Assembly (NCBI GenBank): GCA_031400455.1
Contig: JANNPX010000033.1
Location: 112,685 to 176,684, forward strand
Source: JANXYW01 sp031400455
GTDB taxonomy: Bacteria; Chloroflexota; Dehalococcoidia; DSTF01; JACRBR01
Direction: 5' to 3'
Length of the DNA stretch: 64,000 bases
This document shows positions 8,606-15,996 of the stretch, piece after piece. A program made the translations under genes and the position numbers. Under the pieces are notes generated by a model. The model ran no database searches. It worked only from the letters and a program-made list of their open reading frames with translations, and was not told where the DNA came from. How positions within the stretch are numbered: the stretch's first letter is position 1; each line of letters starts with the position of its first letter.

Positions 8606-9967
8606 TTAGGTCACAATCCTCCGACCAGCGGCCTGCCAGGCTCCAAATCCGTGTTCGAGGGTGTTCAGGCTCGCAATACCCGCGCGTTCGAGAATGGAGA
8701 CGCCGGTCGTTGCGCGCTCTCCGTGGCCGCAGTAGGTGACGATCGGCCGGTCGCGCGGCACCTCATCGATACGTGCCGAGAGGCTGCCGAGCGGGATGTG
8801 CAGCGCGCCTTCTATGTGGCCTGTCGCAAACTCGTTGAGCTCGCGGACATCCAGGGCGATGCCACCGTCGATGATCAGGTGCTGCGCGGCGGCTGTACCA
8901 ATCAAGGGTGTAGCCTGCACGTCGAGCCCAGCGCGAGCCCACGCAGAGATACCACCTCGAAGTACGCCGCCGAAACGTTCGTAGGCGACGAGCAGCGACT
9001 CATCGACCACTCGATCTACTGGCACATCGTCACCGGTCACGAAGAGCAGCTCCGCACCCTCCGGGACCGTCGAGCCAAGCCACACCGCGTACGAATCACG
9101 AAACTCGTTGCTGAGCGAGCCGCCGATATGCGACGTCAGGTACTCCTCCATGGGACGCGTGTCTACGACGACCCCGATCTTCCGCCGATCGTCGAACTCT
9201 TGCGGCGATAGCGTGGGCGGCGCACCAATCTCCCGTCGTAACCGCGGTCCCGCCTGGTTGAACGCGCGCATCCTGAAGTAGTACGCCGGCGTCGACGGAA
9301 ACGTCGTCGGGAACCAGGCAGCGAACTCATCCTCGCTGTCGAATGCCAGCAGCGGGTTTGAGGACCGTTCCGCGCCCAGCGTCGACGTGCGCGAACCCCC
9401 GGATCCTGCCGAGCAAAATGATCCGCCACCGTGCGTCGGGTAGAGCAGTGTTTCGTCGGACAGGCCGGCAAATGCCTGCTTGAGCGTGCGGTACTGCGCG
9501 CGCGTTAGTGGATCAGTCATCTCGGGCGAAATGAGATCGGTCCGCGCTGCGCCGCCCACGATGAGCGAGCCGCCGCTGAATAACACTGGCGGCTGCGATC
9601 CCGAGTGGACCACATAGCTCATGTGCTCCGGCGTGTGCCCCGGCGACGCGATGCTCTCGACGGCCAGGCCTTCGAAGGTCCATCGCTCGGATCCCCGTAC
9701 GCCCTGATGCGGCAACCGCAATCCCTCGCCCTCAGGGACAAAGAGTTTCGCTCCCATCGCTGCCGCGAGTTCGTGCGCACCGGAAACGAAGTCAGCGTGG
9801 AGGTGCGTCTCGAGCACGGTCTCGATCCGCCATCCGCGAGCGTTCGCGGCGTCGAGATAGCGCTGCACGGTGCGGTCGGGATCGACCAGGATTGCGCTGC
9901 CACCGTCGGTGCCGATGAGGTAGGAACTGTTGCCAAGTCCTTCGTGGATAAAGGGAACGACGCTCAT
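8606..9967 (-). CDS. Metallo-beta-lactamase fold hydrolase with two C-terminal rhodanese domains
   Basis: A 453-residue, three-domain protein. Residues 1-230 are an MBL domain like those of persulfide dioxygenases, with THLHAD at 54-59, H111 and H179. Residue 60 is Phe instead of the His of HxHxDH, and the segment SGGSLIVGGAARTDL has Gly where ETHE1-type enzymes carry the iron-binding Asp. Residues 255-350 are a rhodanese domain without active Cys (VTGDDVPV); 360-453 are an apparently active rhodanese with C413 in YCGHGERA. The fusion suggests sulfane-sulfur chemistry. It is the last gene of the operon and overlaps the MFS gene by 4 nt. Confidence 0.8.
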   Translation of the reverse strand: MSVVPFIHEGLGNSSYLIGTDGGSAILVDPDRTVQRYLDAANARGWRIETVLETHLHADFVSGAHELAAAMGAKLFVPEGEGLRLPHQGVRGSERWTFEGLAVESIASPGHTPEHMSYVVHSGSQPPVLFSGGSLIVGGAARTDLISPEMTDPLTRAQYRTLKQAFAGLSDETLLYPTHGGGSFCSAGSGGSRTSTLGAERSSNPLLAFDSEDEFAAWFPTTFPSTPAYYFRMRAFNQAGPRLRREIGAPPTLSPQEFDDRRKIGVVVDTRPMEEYLTSHIGGSLSNEFRDSYAVWLGSTVPEGAELLFVTGDDVPVDRVVDESLLVAYERFGGVLRGGISAWARAGLDVQATPLIGTAAAQHLIIDGGIALDVRELNEFATGHIEGALHIPLGSLSARIDEVPRDRPIVTYCGHGERATTGVSILERAGIASLNTLEHGFGAWQAAGRRIVT

Positions 9968-11262
9968 AAAGGAACCTCCGCAGGAAGCGGCTCGGGGGCG
10001 GGTGCGCGAAGCGCCACAGCGGCCACGACGCCGGAGGCCGCAGTTAGTATGGCGACGCTCTGGATCGCCGCGTTGAAACCGAATGCATCGGCCAGGACTC
10101 CGGCCGCCAGCGCTCCGCCGATCGCGCCGGCATCGCGCCAGAAGCGATAGACGCCGAGCGCCGTGGCCCTCTCTCCGGGATGAACCGCATCTCCCGTCGC
10201 TGCCAGCAATGCGGGATACACCATCGCCGTGCCCAGTCCTAGGAGCGCGAGTGCGATGAGCCAGAGACCGAACTGGGTCGTTATGCCGACCAACGAGATA
10301 GCCACCGCCTGCAGCAGCATACCGATGACGATGAGAGGCTTCCGTCCAACGACGTCACTCGCCCATCCGGTGACGAGCTGCAAACCGCCCCAGATCAGTG
10401 GATACGTGGCGGCGAGGATCGCGACGCGGTTGAGTGACAGGCCGTGGCTCGCGAAGAACAGCGGGAGGATGCCCCAGGCAAGTCCATCGTTGAGATTGTT
10501 GACGAAGCCCGCCTGCGAGATGCCTACGAGATGCCGATCCCGCCATGTTCCGCGAGCGAAGCTTCGGCCCAATGAGACCTTGCGCGCGTTTCCCGGAACG
10601 GCCGCAGATTCAATCGTGACGAAGGGCGCCGTATCGCGAATGAAGAGCACGCTCAAGGCAAGACCGCAGGCGACGAAGGCGATCCCGAGATACCACGGCT
10701 CGGGGCTCAGGCCATACTGCGTCGCGATGACGCCCGCGGCGAACGCTGCCGCCCCGACAGCCAGGTAGCCTGCGGCTTCATTGAGCCCGAGGGCGAGGCC
10801 ACGCCGGCGCCGGCCGACGAGGTCGATCTTCATATTCACCGTCATCGACCATGCCAGACCCTGGTTCAATCCGAGCAAGGCGTTGGCCGCGATGATCCAG
10901 ATCCAGGCTGGTGCGAAGATGATGATGAAGGGCACCGGCAGCCCGAACAGCCATCCGGCGATGAGTATTGATCTTCGGGAGAACCGCTCAGAGAGGCGGC
11001 CCGCGAAGAGGTTTGCGAGCGCCTTCGCCAGCCCAAACGTTGCGATGAACGAGACGGTGAGGGTCTTGGATGCGACACCGAACTCGCCCTTCGCCAACAC
11101 CGGAAGGATGGATCGTTCCAGGCCCACCATGCCGCCGACAAACGCGTTCGTCGCGACGAGCAGCGCGAACTGCTGCCAGTTCGCGCCAAGCCCGAGCGTG
11201 GGCCCGGCGCCCCGGCGGACGCCATGCGAATCGTGCGCCGGGCGCGCGAGTGCAAGCCTCAT
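9964..11262 (-). CDS. Major facilitator superfamily transporter
   Basis: A 432-residue membrane protein with about 12 predicted hydrophobic helices. The signature loop between helices 2 and 3 is visible as NLFAGRLSERFSRRS, and its counterpart in the second half as GWASDVVGRKP. The start at 11262 (MRLALARPA) overlaps the stop of the preceding DUF4395 gene by 4 nt. The longer upstream frame is Arg-rich and antisense-like, so it is rejected. The substrate is unknown; the operon suggests export of a toxic sulfur or metalloid compound, but this is only context. Confidence 0.85.
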   Translation of the reverse strand: MRLALARPAHDSHGVRRGAGPTLGLGANWQQFALLVATNAFVGGMVGLERSILPVLAKGEFGVASKTLTVSFIATFGLAKALANLFAGRLSERFSRRSILIAGWLFGLPVPFIIIFAPAWIWIIAANALLGLNQGLAWSMTVNMKIDLVGRRRRGLALGLNEAAGYLAVGAAAFAAGVIATQYGLSPEPWYLGIAFVACGLALSVLFIRDTAPFVTIESAAVPGNARKVSLGRSFARGTWRDRHLVGISQAGFVNNLNDGLAWGILPLFFASHGLSLNRVAILAATYPLIWGGLQLVTGWASDVVGRKPLIVIGMLLQAVAISLVGITTQFGLWLIALALLGLGTAMVYPALLAATGDAVHPGERATALGVYRFWRDAGAIGGALAAGVLADAFGFNAAIQSVAILTAASGVVAAVALRAPAPEPLPAEVPL

Positions 11263-11741
11263 GCGCTGACGGGATCGGCACTCCCGAGCAGCGTCCGGTA
11301 GACGAGGGACGGGATGCAGATGTGCGAAACCGTGATCAGCGCTGCCACAGCCACCAGCGCACCGCCGAGCAGGTAGCCGGCAATGTCGAAGTTCGCGTAG
11401 AAGAGCCCGCCGGTCGTGAGCAGCCACACGCTCGCCATCGCGCAGGCGAACCGCCGCGGTGCGCCGTTGCGCGGCAACTCGGCGGCCCCGGTGAGGCGCC
11501 GGACGCCGAGGTTGTAGATCAGATCGAAGGGATGAAACGTCAAGACGGCGCCGAGAGCCGCGAAGACCATCAGGCCCCACAGGATTGCCGGTGAAGCGAG
11601 CGCCGTACCGATGCCCGCGATCGCGGCGCAGAGTGCAGGTGACATGCGGAGCCAGAGCTGCGTCCGCGCGAGCGTCGCGTCACTCTCGCACGAGTAGCCC
11701 TGGATGTCGAGCCGATGCCGCAGCGTCGGTGATAGCGTCAT
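11259..11741 (-). CDS. DUF4395 membrane protein
   Basis: A 160-residue protein with four hydrophobic segments. The DUF4395 pattern is clear: HPFDLIYNLGVRRLTG, LPRNGAPRRFACAM, and near the end CIPSLVY. The conserved Cys residues of these motifs (in RRFACAM and ICIPS) could be redox or thiol sites at the membrane. The function of the family is not established; it often occurs near rhodanese or thioredoxin-like genes. It overlaps the MFS gene by 4 nt and starts 8 nt after the methyltransferase stop. Confidence 0.8.
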   Translation of the reverse strand: MTLSPTLRHRLDIQGYSCESDATLARTQLWLRMSPALCAAIAGIGTALASPAILWGLMVFAALGAVLTFHPFDLIYNLGVRRLTGAAELPRNGAPRRFACAMASVWLLTTGGLFYANFDIAGYLLGGALVAVAALITVSHICIPSLVYRTLLGSADPVSA

Positions 11742-11749
11742 GCGTCCCC

Positions 11750-12535
11750 CTATTTCGGCTTCACGCCGGCGAAGCTCACGCCACGTGTGTCGAATTCCTT
11801 GGCGTCGGACTCGTTCTTCGACCCAGAGTAGACGTCCGTCTGCGCGCCCCAGCGCACATCGGTGAACCCGACCTGCTGCAAGACCCACTTCCATTCGTCC
11901 TGCGTGAGAGCGCCGGCGATGCAGTTCGACCAGAGCTCCACGTCGTCCTTCGCCTCTTGTGGCACGTCGATGTGGACGACGATGTCGCCGACCTGGAAGC
12001 GGCCGCCCGGCTTGAGCACGCGATAGACCTCGCGTATCACGGCCTCTTTGTCGGGCGTGAGGTTGAGGACGCCGTTGCTGATCACAACGTCTACGCTGCT
12101 GTCCGCCACCGGCAGTTCCTCGAGGAAGCCGTCGCGCACATCGACGTTCGTGAGGCCAAGAGCCTTTGCGCCGGCCTGGGCCTTCTCGCGCATTGCCTGT
12201 GTCATGTCGACACCGATCGCACGCCCTGATGTTGCTACACGCAAAGCAGCCTGGAGAAGGTCGAAGCCGGAACCGGAGCCCAGGTCCAGCACGGTCTCAC
12301 CCTCGCGGATGTCACCCATCGAGAACGGGTTGCCGGTGCCGGCAAAGGAATCGACGATGGCGGTTGGCAGCCGGTCAACGTCCGCGTCCGCGTAGCCGAG
12401 CATCTTGGCCAGCGGCCGCCCCGTGTGGAAGTGAAAGCCCTTCTCCGGCTCCTGAGCGACCTCGGTGTACTTGTCGCTGATCCCGCGGCGCAATCGATCG
12501 CGATCGACGTTCGCTGCTACTACCTGGTTGACCAT
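11750..12535 (-). CDS. ArsM-like class I SAM methyltransferase lacking two of the arsenic-binding cysteines
   Basis: A 261-residue methyltransferase with the SAM motif VLDLGSGSGFD (residues 82-92), the acidic IGVDM strand and LKPGGRF. Its overall layout follows arsenite methyltransferase ArsM (GNP segment, ISN.VLNL, C.AGAL). ArsM needs Cys in the segments corresponding to GTGNP and ISNGVLNL; here these hold Thr67 and Gly155, and only C205 (SNCIAGAL) remains, the sole Cys in the protein. Arsenic methylation is therefore doubtful, and another soft nucleophile such as a thiol is possible. GGAGGT precedes the ATG. First gene of the operon facing the ArsR-rhodanese regulator. Confidence 0.8.
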   Translation of the reverse strand: MVNQVVAANVDRDRLRRGISDKYTEVAQEPEKGFHFHTGRPLAKMLGYADADVDRLPTAIVDSFAGTGNPFSMGDIREGETVLDLGSGSGFDLLQAALRVATSGRAIGVDMTQAMREKAQAGAKALGLTNVDVRDGFLEELPVADSSVDVVISNGVLNLTPDKEAVIREVYRVLKPGGRFQVGDIVVHIDVPQEAKDDVELWSNCIAGALTQDEWKWVLQQVGFTDVRWGAQTDVYSGSKNESDAKEFDTRGVSFAGVKPK

Positions 12536-12582
12536 CTCGAACCTCCATGTTGTGTTCTTGCTGATGCGCGTCTATGACGGCG

Positions 12583-12611
12583 ATCCTAGCCTACCTTATT
12601 CTATCTGTCAA
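12583..12611 (-). promoter_or_regulatory. Promoter of the methyltransferase-MFS-MBL/rhodanese operon
   Basis: Minus-strand TTGACA (12606-12611, perfect) and TAGGAT (12583-12588, four of six) are separated by 17 bp. It lies about 50 nt before the operon's first ATG in an AT-rich patch. Its -35 box is inside the regulator dyad. Confidence 0.65.
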
Positions 12612-12623
12612 GCGATTGCTTGA
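12608..12623. promoter_or_regulatory. Probable ArsR-type operator dyad
   Basis: Perfect inverted repeat tcaagc-gatt-gcttga between the divergent regulator and operon. It overlaps the -35 box of the operon promoter, so a bound dimer would block polymerase. The size and sequence resemble ArsR/SmtB-family operators. Confidence 0.6.
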
Positions 12624-12662
12624 TAAATTGACTAGCAGAAGCTGGTGCGGCACACTCTTGCC

Positions 12663-13322
12663 ATGGCACATCGGGAATTCAAGGATCGGCTCTACCCGGA
12701 ATTCGCCCGGGTCGCCCAAGCCCTGGGGAGCGAACGCCGACTGGAGCTCGTCGATCTCCTCGCGCAGGCGCCGCGTCGCGTGGAAGCGCTTGCGGAGGAG
12801 ACGGGCATGACCGTCGCCAACGTGTCGCAGCATCTGCAAGTCCTGAAGAACGCTCGGCTCGTTGAGTCTGAACGACGCGGAACGTCGGTGACGTATCGGC
12901 TGGCGTCCCAAGGCGTCGTATCGTTGTGGCTGGCGCTTCGGTCTGTGGCCGAGGATCGGCTCCCCGAGATCGCGAAGTTGCGGCGTGAGTTCTCAGCCGA
13001 TTGGGAGGGCGTCGAGTTACCGCGCGAGGACGTGCAGCGCCTGGTGCAGGGAGGAAAGGCCGTGCTCGTCGATGTCCGGCCTGCGATGGAGTTCGAGCAT
13101 GGGCACGTCGCGGGTGCGCTCTCCATTCCGATTGAGGAACTGGAGAAGCGGCTGAAGGAACTGCCGCGGAACAAACGGATTGTGGCTTACTGCCGCGGCG
13201 CATACTGCCTGTTCGCCGACGAAGCCGTTGCCCTGCTGCGCAAGCGGGGGTTCGACGCCGTGCGCCTCGATGGCGGCTGGCCCGAGTGGGTCGCCGAGGG
13301 CCGCGCCGTCGCGAGTGACTAA
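12663..13322 (+). CDS. ArsR-family HTH regulator fused to a rhodanese domain
   Basis: A 219-residue fusion. Residues 10-95 are a winged helix of the ArsR type (LAEETGMTVANVSQHLQVLK as recognition region, then the wing). Residues 115-215 are a rhodanese domain with an active loop CRGAYC, C177 and C182. These two are the only cysteines, so the HTH lacks the ELCVC-type metal site and signal sensing most likely occurs at the rhodanese thiols, for example by persulfidation or arsenical binding (inference). The ATG at 12663 is preferred to the upstream frame. It is divergent from the operon that it probably represses. Confidence 0.85.
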   Translation: MAHREFKDRLYPEFARVAQALGSERRLELVDLLAQAPRRVEALAEETGMTVANVSQHLQVLKNARLVESERRGTSVTYRLASQGVVSLWLALRSVAEDRLPEIAKLRREFSADWEGVELPREDVQRLVQGGKAVLVDVRPAMEFEHGHVAGALSIPIEELEKRLKELPRNKRIVAYCRGAYCLFADEAVALLRKRGFDAVRLDGGWPEWVAEGRAVASD

Positions 13323-13427
13323 GAGCTGGAGACTGGCACAGCGTAGTCATGCGCAGCGCCGAATCTGGCGATCGCGAAGCATGGTTCGCCGAAGTTGATC
13401 ATTTCGTGCCGCCCCGGGACAAGCAGA

Positions 13428-13447
13428 ACGCCCGCCGAGGCGGGCGT
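13428..13447 (-). terminator. Terminator-like hairpin after the CAP-domain gene
   Basis: Perfect 8-bp stem acgcccgc/gcgggcgt with loop CGAG, 24 nt past the stop of the CAP gene on the minus strand and followed there by a short T-rich tail (ttct). It may also stop transcription of the convergent ArsR-rhodanese gene. Confidence 0.55.
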
Positions 13448-13471
13448 CTCAGGCGGGTGGATGTGTACCGC

Positions 13472-13987
13472 TCAGCAGGGAGCGTTACCTTCGAAGATCA
13501 TCGTGTACCAGATCTTGCCATCGGATGACTTGGCGACGCCGGTGCCGACCTTCGTGTAGTGGCAGTTCATGATGTTCTCGAGGTGCGGCGGGCTGTTCTT
13601 CCACGCCGTGACCGCTCGCGAGGCGCTCTCGTCCCACCGGTAGTTGTTCCAGGCGATGTTCTCGCCGGCGTATGCGTACGGCACGCGCATCCGGTCGAGG
13701 ACGCAGGCGAACTCGTTCGCGCAACCGCCGACACGGTCGTGAGCGAAGTGGGCAGTGCGTGCCATATCGCTGCTGCGCTCGCGGGAGGCGTAGACCAACT
13801 CGGCATTGGGCTGGAGCGGCGGGAGCCCGGCGCGCGTGCGGATTGCGTTGATGCCGGCGTATGTCTCCATCTCGGCGTCCACCTCGGCGGTGCAGCCCGT
13901 GAGGAAGACGAGTGCCAGCAGCGCGAACGCGGCCATGGCGATCGCGGCGACGGACTTCGGCCGGTGCAGCAGGTTTGTAGTCTTCAA
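13472..13987 (-). CDS. CAP/SCP (CRISP, PR-1) domain lipoprotein
   Basis: A secreted protein of 171 residues if it starts at the TTG at 13987, preceded by a strong ggagagggag. A signal peptide ends at a lipobox (FLTGC). The CAP domain is recognised by NAIRTRAGLPPL, the SSDMA...HFAHDR segment, GENIAWNN and the C-terminal HLENIMNCHYTKVGTGVA with WYTMIF. Four cysteines probably form disulphides. CAP proteins are extracellular, and bacterial ones have no single known function. The upstream frame to 14101 has no signal and appears not to be translated. It is transcribed alone. Confidence 0.8.
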   Translation of the reverse strand: MKTTNLLHRPKSVAAIAMAAFALLALVFLTGCTAEVDAEMETYAGINAIRTRAGLPPLQPNAELVYASRERSSDMARTAHFAHDRVGGCANEFACVLDRMRVPYAYAGENIAWNNYRWDESASRAVTAWKNSPPHLENIMNCHYTKVGTGVAKSSDGKIWYTMIFEGNAPC

Positions 13988-14352
13988 CGCTCCCTCTCCG
14001 TAGAGAGCATCGGCCGGGCGTGAAGAATCTGTGGTGTTTCCAGCCGCGATTGGATGCAATATGCGCGGTTCGAAGCCAAGCCGGGTGCTGCGAGATGCCA
14101 AGAGTGCAGTCCTTGCTCGTCAATGACACGTCGCCGGACGTGGTTACATAGGAATGCCACGCGTTGTGCGCGGCCGCTCGCTATAGATACCGGAGCGTTG
14201 CTGTTTATTTCAGAAGGCCGACGCAGGTCAGCACCGCCTAACCCTACACCAGCCGCCAGAGGTTGCAAACCCCCGAACGGCGCATGGCCAACGCTATGTT
14301 AAGCGCAAGCCGCCGATCAGTTGTGTACTCTAGCTTCGCGCGGGCGTGACAA
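13988..14352. other. Intergenic region, 365 bp, no gene found
   Basis: Upstream of the CAP gene and downstream of the hydrolase at 14353 (same strand). No frame here has convincing coding character. It contains a perfect dyad cacgtc-gccg-gacgtg (14127-14142); next to it on the minus strand is TTGACG, a possible -35 box with only a weak -10 17 bp on. I see no tRNA or repeat-family member. Confidence 0.5.
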
Positions 14353-15126
14353 TTACGAATCCGTGATAAAAACTTCCAATATCGCATTGAATTTCGCAGC
14401 GCGCTCGAAATACACGGAATGTCCGCATTCCGGCACGATCTTGAAGCTTGCACCGGGAACGTACGTCGCGGCGATTTCGATGAGGCGCGGCGGGATGACG
14501 ATGTCTTCTTCTCCCGCGATGAAGAGCACAGGCAGCGTGAGCCCCGCTGCGTCATCGCACGATGATGCGGGCGCACCGCGCATCGCCGCGGGTCCGGTTG
14601 TCGGATTCAACGCGCTGATCTCCTGGTAGAGGAAGTGCAGCGCCGGCTGTTCGCGATACATGCGTTCTCCGGCCGCCGGGTGTATCTCGCCCGGCTCTAC
14701 CTGATTGCGCATCGTCTCGGACCAGATCGCATCGATCTCCGGTGAACGCATGCCGCCGTGCGTGTCGCACATCATCAGCCGCTCGACGCGTTGCGGGTGG
14801 CGCAGCGCGAAGTTCAGGCACGTCCAGCCGCCCATGGACTGCGCGACGAGGGTGGCGCGCTGGATCGCGAGGTGATCGAGCAGCGCCTGCAGGTCGTCGA
14901 CGAACGCCGCTCCGGCCGGCCCGCCGTCGACATCGACCGATTGTCCGAAGCCACGATGATCGAAGACGACGCAGGTGAAGCGATCGCGGAAGTGCGGCAC
15001 CTGCTGCCACCACGAAAGGTGGTTGCCACCCGCTCCATGCGCGAAGACGATCGCTGGTGCATCACCGGGCTTGGGCCCGTGGGTTTCGTAGTAGATGCGG
15101 CAGCCGGCGGCGTCAGCGAATGGCAT
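14353..15126 (-). CDS. Alpha/beta-fold hydrolase
   Basis: A 257-residue cytoplasmic hydrolase of the typical 3-oxoadipate enol-lactonase/BPHL size. Features: HGAGGNHLSWWQQ (oxyanion), FDHRGFGQS (strand after), nucleophile elbow AQSMGG, acid strand VLFIAGEEDIVIPP and catalytic His in CGHSVYFE. The substrate is unknown. The ATG at 15126 is the natural start. Divergent from the frameshifted DUF2325-like gene, with 109 bp between them. Confidence 0.85.
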   Translation of the reverse strand: MPFADAAGCRIYYETHGPKPGDAPAIVFAHGAGGNHLSWWQQVPHFRDRFTCVVFDHRGFGQSVDVDGGPAGAAFVDDLQALLDHLAIQRATLVAQSMGGWTCLNFALRHPQRVERLMMCDTHGGMRSPEIDAIWSETMRNQVEPGEIHPAAGERMYREQPALHFLYQEISALNPTTGPAAMRGAPASSCDDAAGLTLPVLFIAGEEDIVIPPRLIEIAATYVPGASFKIVPECGHSVYFERAAKFNAILEVFITDS

Positions 15127-15235
15127 GCGGTGATCTTAGCCGCGCCGCGTGTGTCGCGACACTGATTGTCGCGCTCTTGCGGAATGGTGTAACGAGGCTT
15201 CGTGCTAGGGCGGCTCCATTCCAACGAGGTGACCG

Positions 15236-15953
15236 ATGAACGCTCTCTATACTTCAACCAGTACCAAGTCAGCGTGGAGGCCGGCCAATCAGGCTGGGCG
15301 GGGCCTGCGGGAGTTGCGATTGACGGACGCAGTGAACATCGACCAGTTCCTACGCGCGCGTGGCTTCGAGTCGGGCGAGGCGCGCCGCCGCGGCCGCGAG
15401 GTGCTGGAACGCGCCGGGCTCACGCACGCCGCGAAGCAGGCTTTCGTCGCCAGCAAGCTCGATACAGCGGATCGCCTGCTCGCAGAGACGTTCCTCAGGG
15501 CGTGTGGCGATGCCTGCGTGAAGCTGGATCGCGCCGGCGCCGGCAGGGCGCGCGAAATCGTGCGGGTCCCATCATCATTCTGCGAGATATGCGGCGGGTC
15601 GAACATACGGCGAGCCGTGATCGAATGCGTCCGGGTGCTGCGGCGAAGATCGATTGAGCGCCTCGTGGTCGTCGGTGGATCGCCGAATCAGATTGTAGAG
15701 ATGCGCGAACTGCTCGCCGGCACGGGCGTGGACATTCGATACGTGGATGGAACGCAGGCGCAGCACAGCGCGAAGGACGCGCTCGCGAACCGCCGCTGGG
15801 CGCAGCTCATCATCATCTGGGGCCTCGCCGCCGCTACGCCACGCGATATCCGATCTGTACACCAGCGAACCGATGCCCGACATACGGATCGTGAAGATCA
15901 CGCGGCGCAGCATCGAAGCCCTTTGCCAGGAAGTCGTGCGCAGCTACAGCTAG
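15236..15953 (+). pseudogene. DUF2325-like protein, apparently broken by a +1 frameshift
   Basis: The first frame (from ATG 15236, preceded by GAGGTG) gives about 200 good residues: a helical N-terminus, FCEICGGSNIRRA, then LVVVGGSPNQIVEMRELL and QLIIIWG, which resemble the DUF2325 Rossmann-like core. After about 15838 that frame turns into Arg/His/Gln-rich nonsense up to 16000, while the +1 frame continues the fold as HAISDLYTSEPMPDIRIVK and closes at 15953 with a stop. One extra C in the run acgccacgcg explains both. It could be a true frameshift, a sequencing or assembly error, or less likely a programmed shift. Confidence 0.65.
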
Positions 15954-15996
15954 GCAGGGGCGCAGCGCCTTCGCTCCCTCCGCGCTGGATCAGCCA

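Noticed and set aside
8606..13322. Calling the ArsR-rhodanese locus a plain arsenic resistance operon
   Set aside because: The methyltransferase lacks the needed cysteines, and no arsC, acr3 or arsB is present. A separate, genuine ars operon lies at 62630-64000.
14040..14110. Possible tRNA (ggttcgaa seen on the plus strand)
   Set aside because: No acceptor stem, anticodon arm or CCA context can be built around it. The same holds for gggttcgaat near 640.
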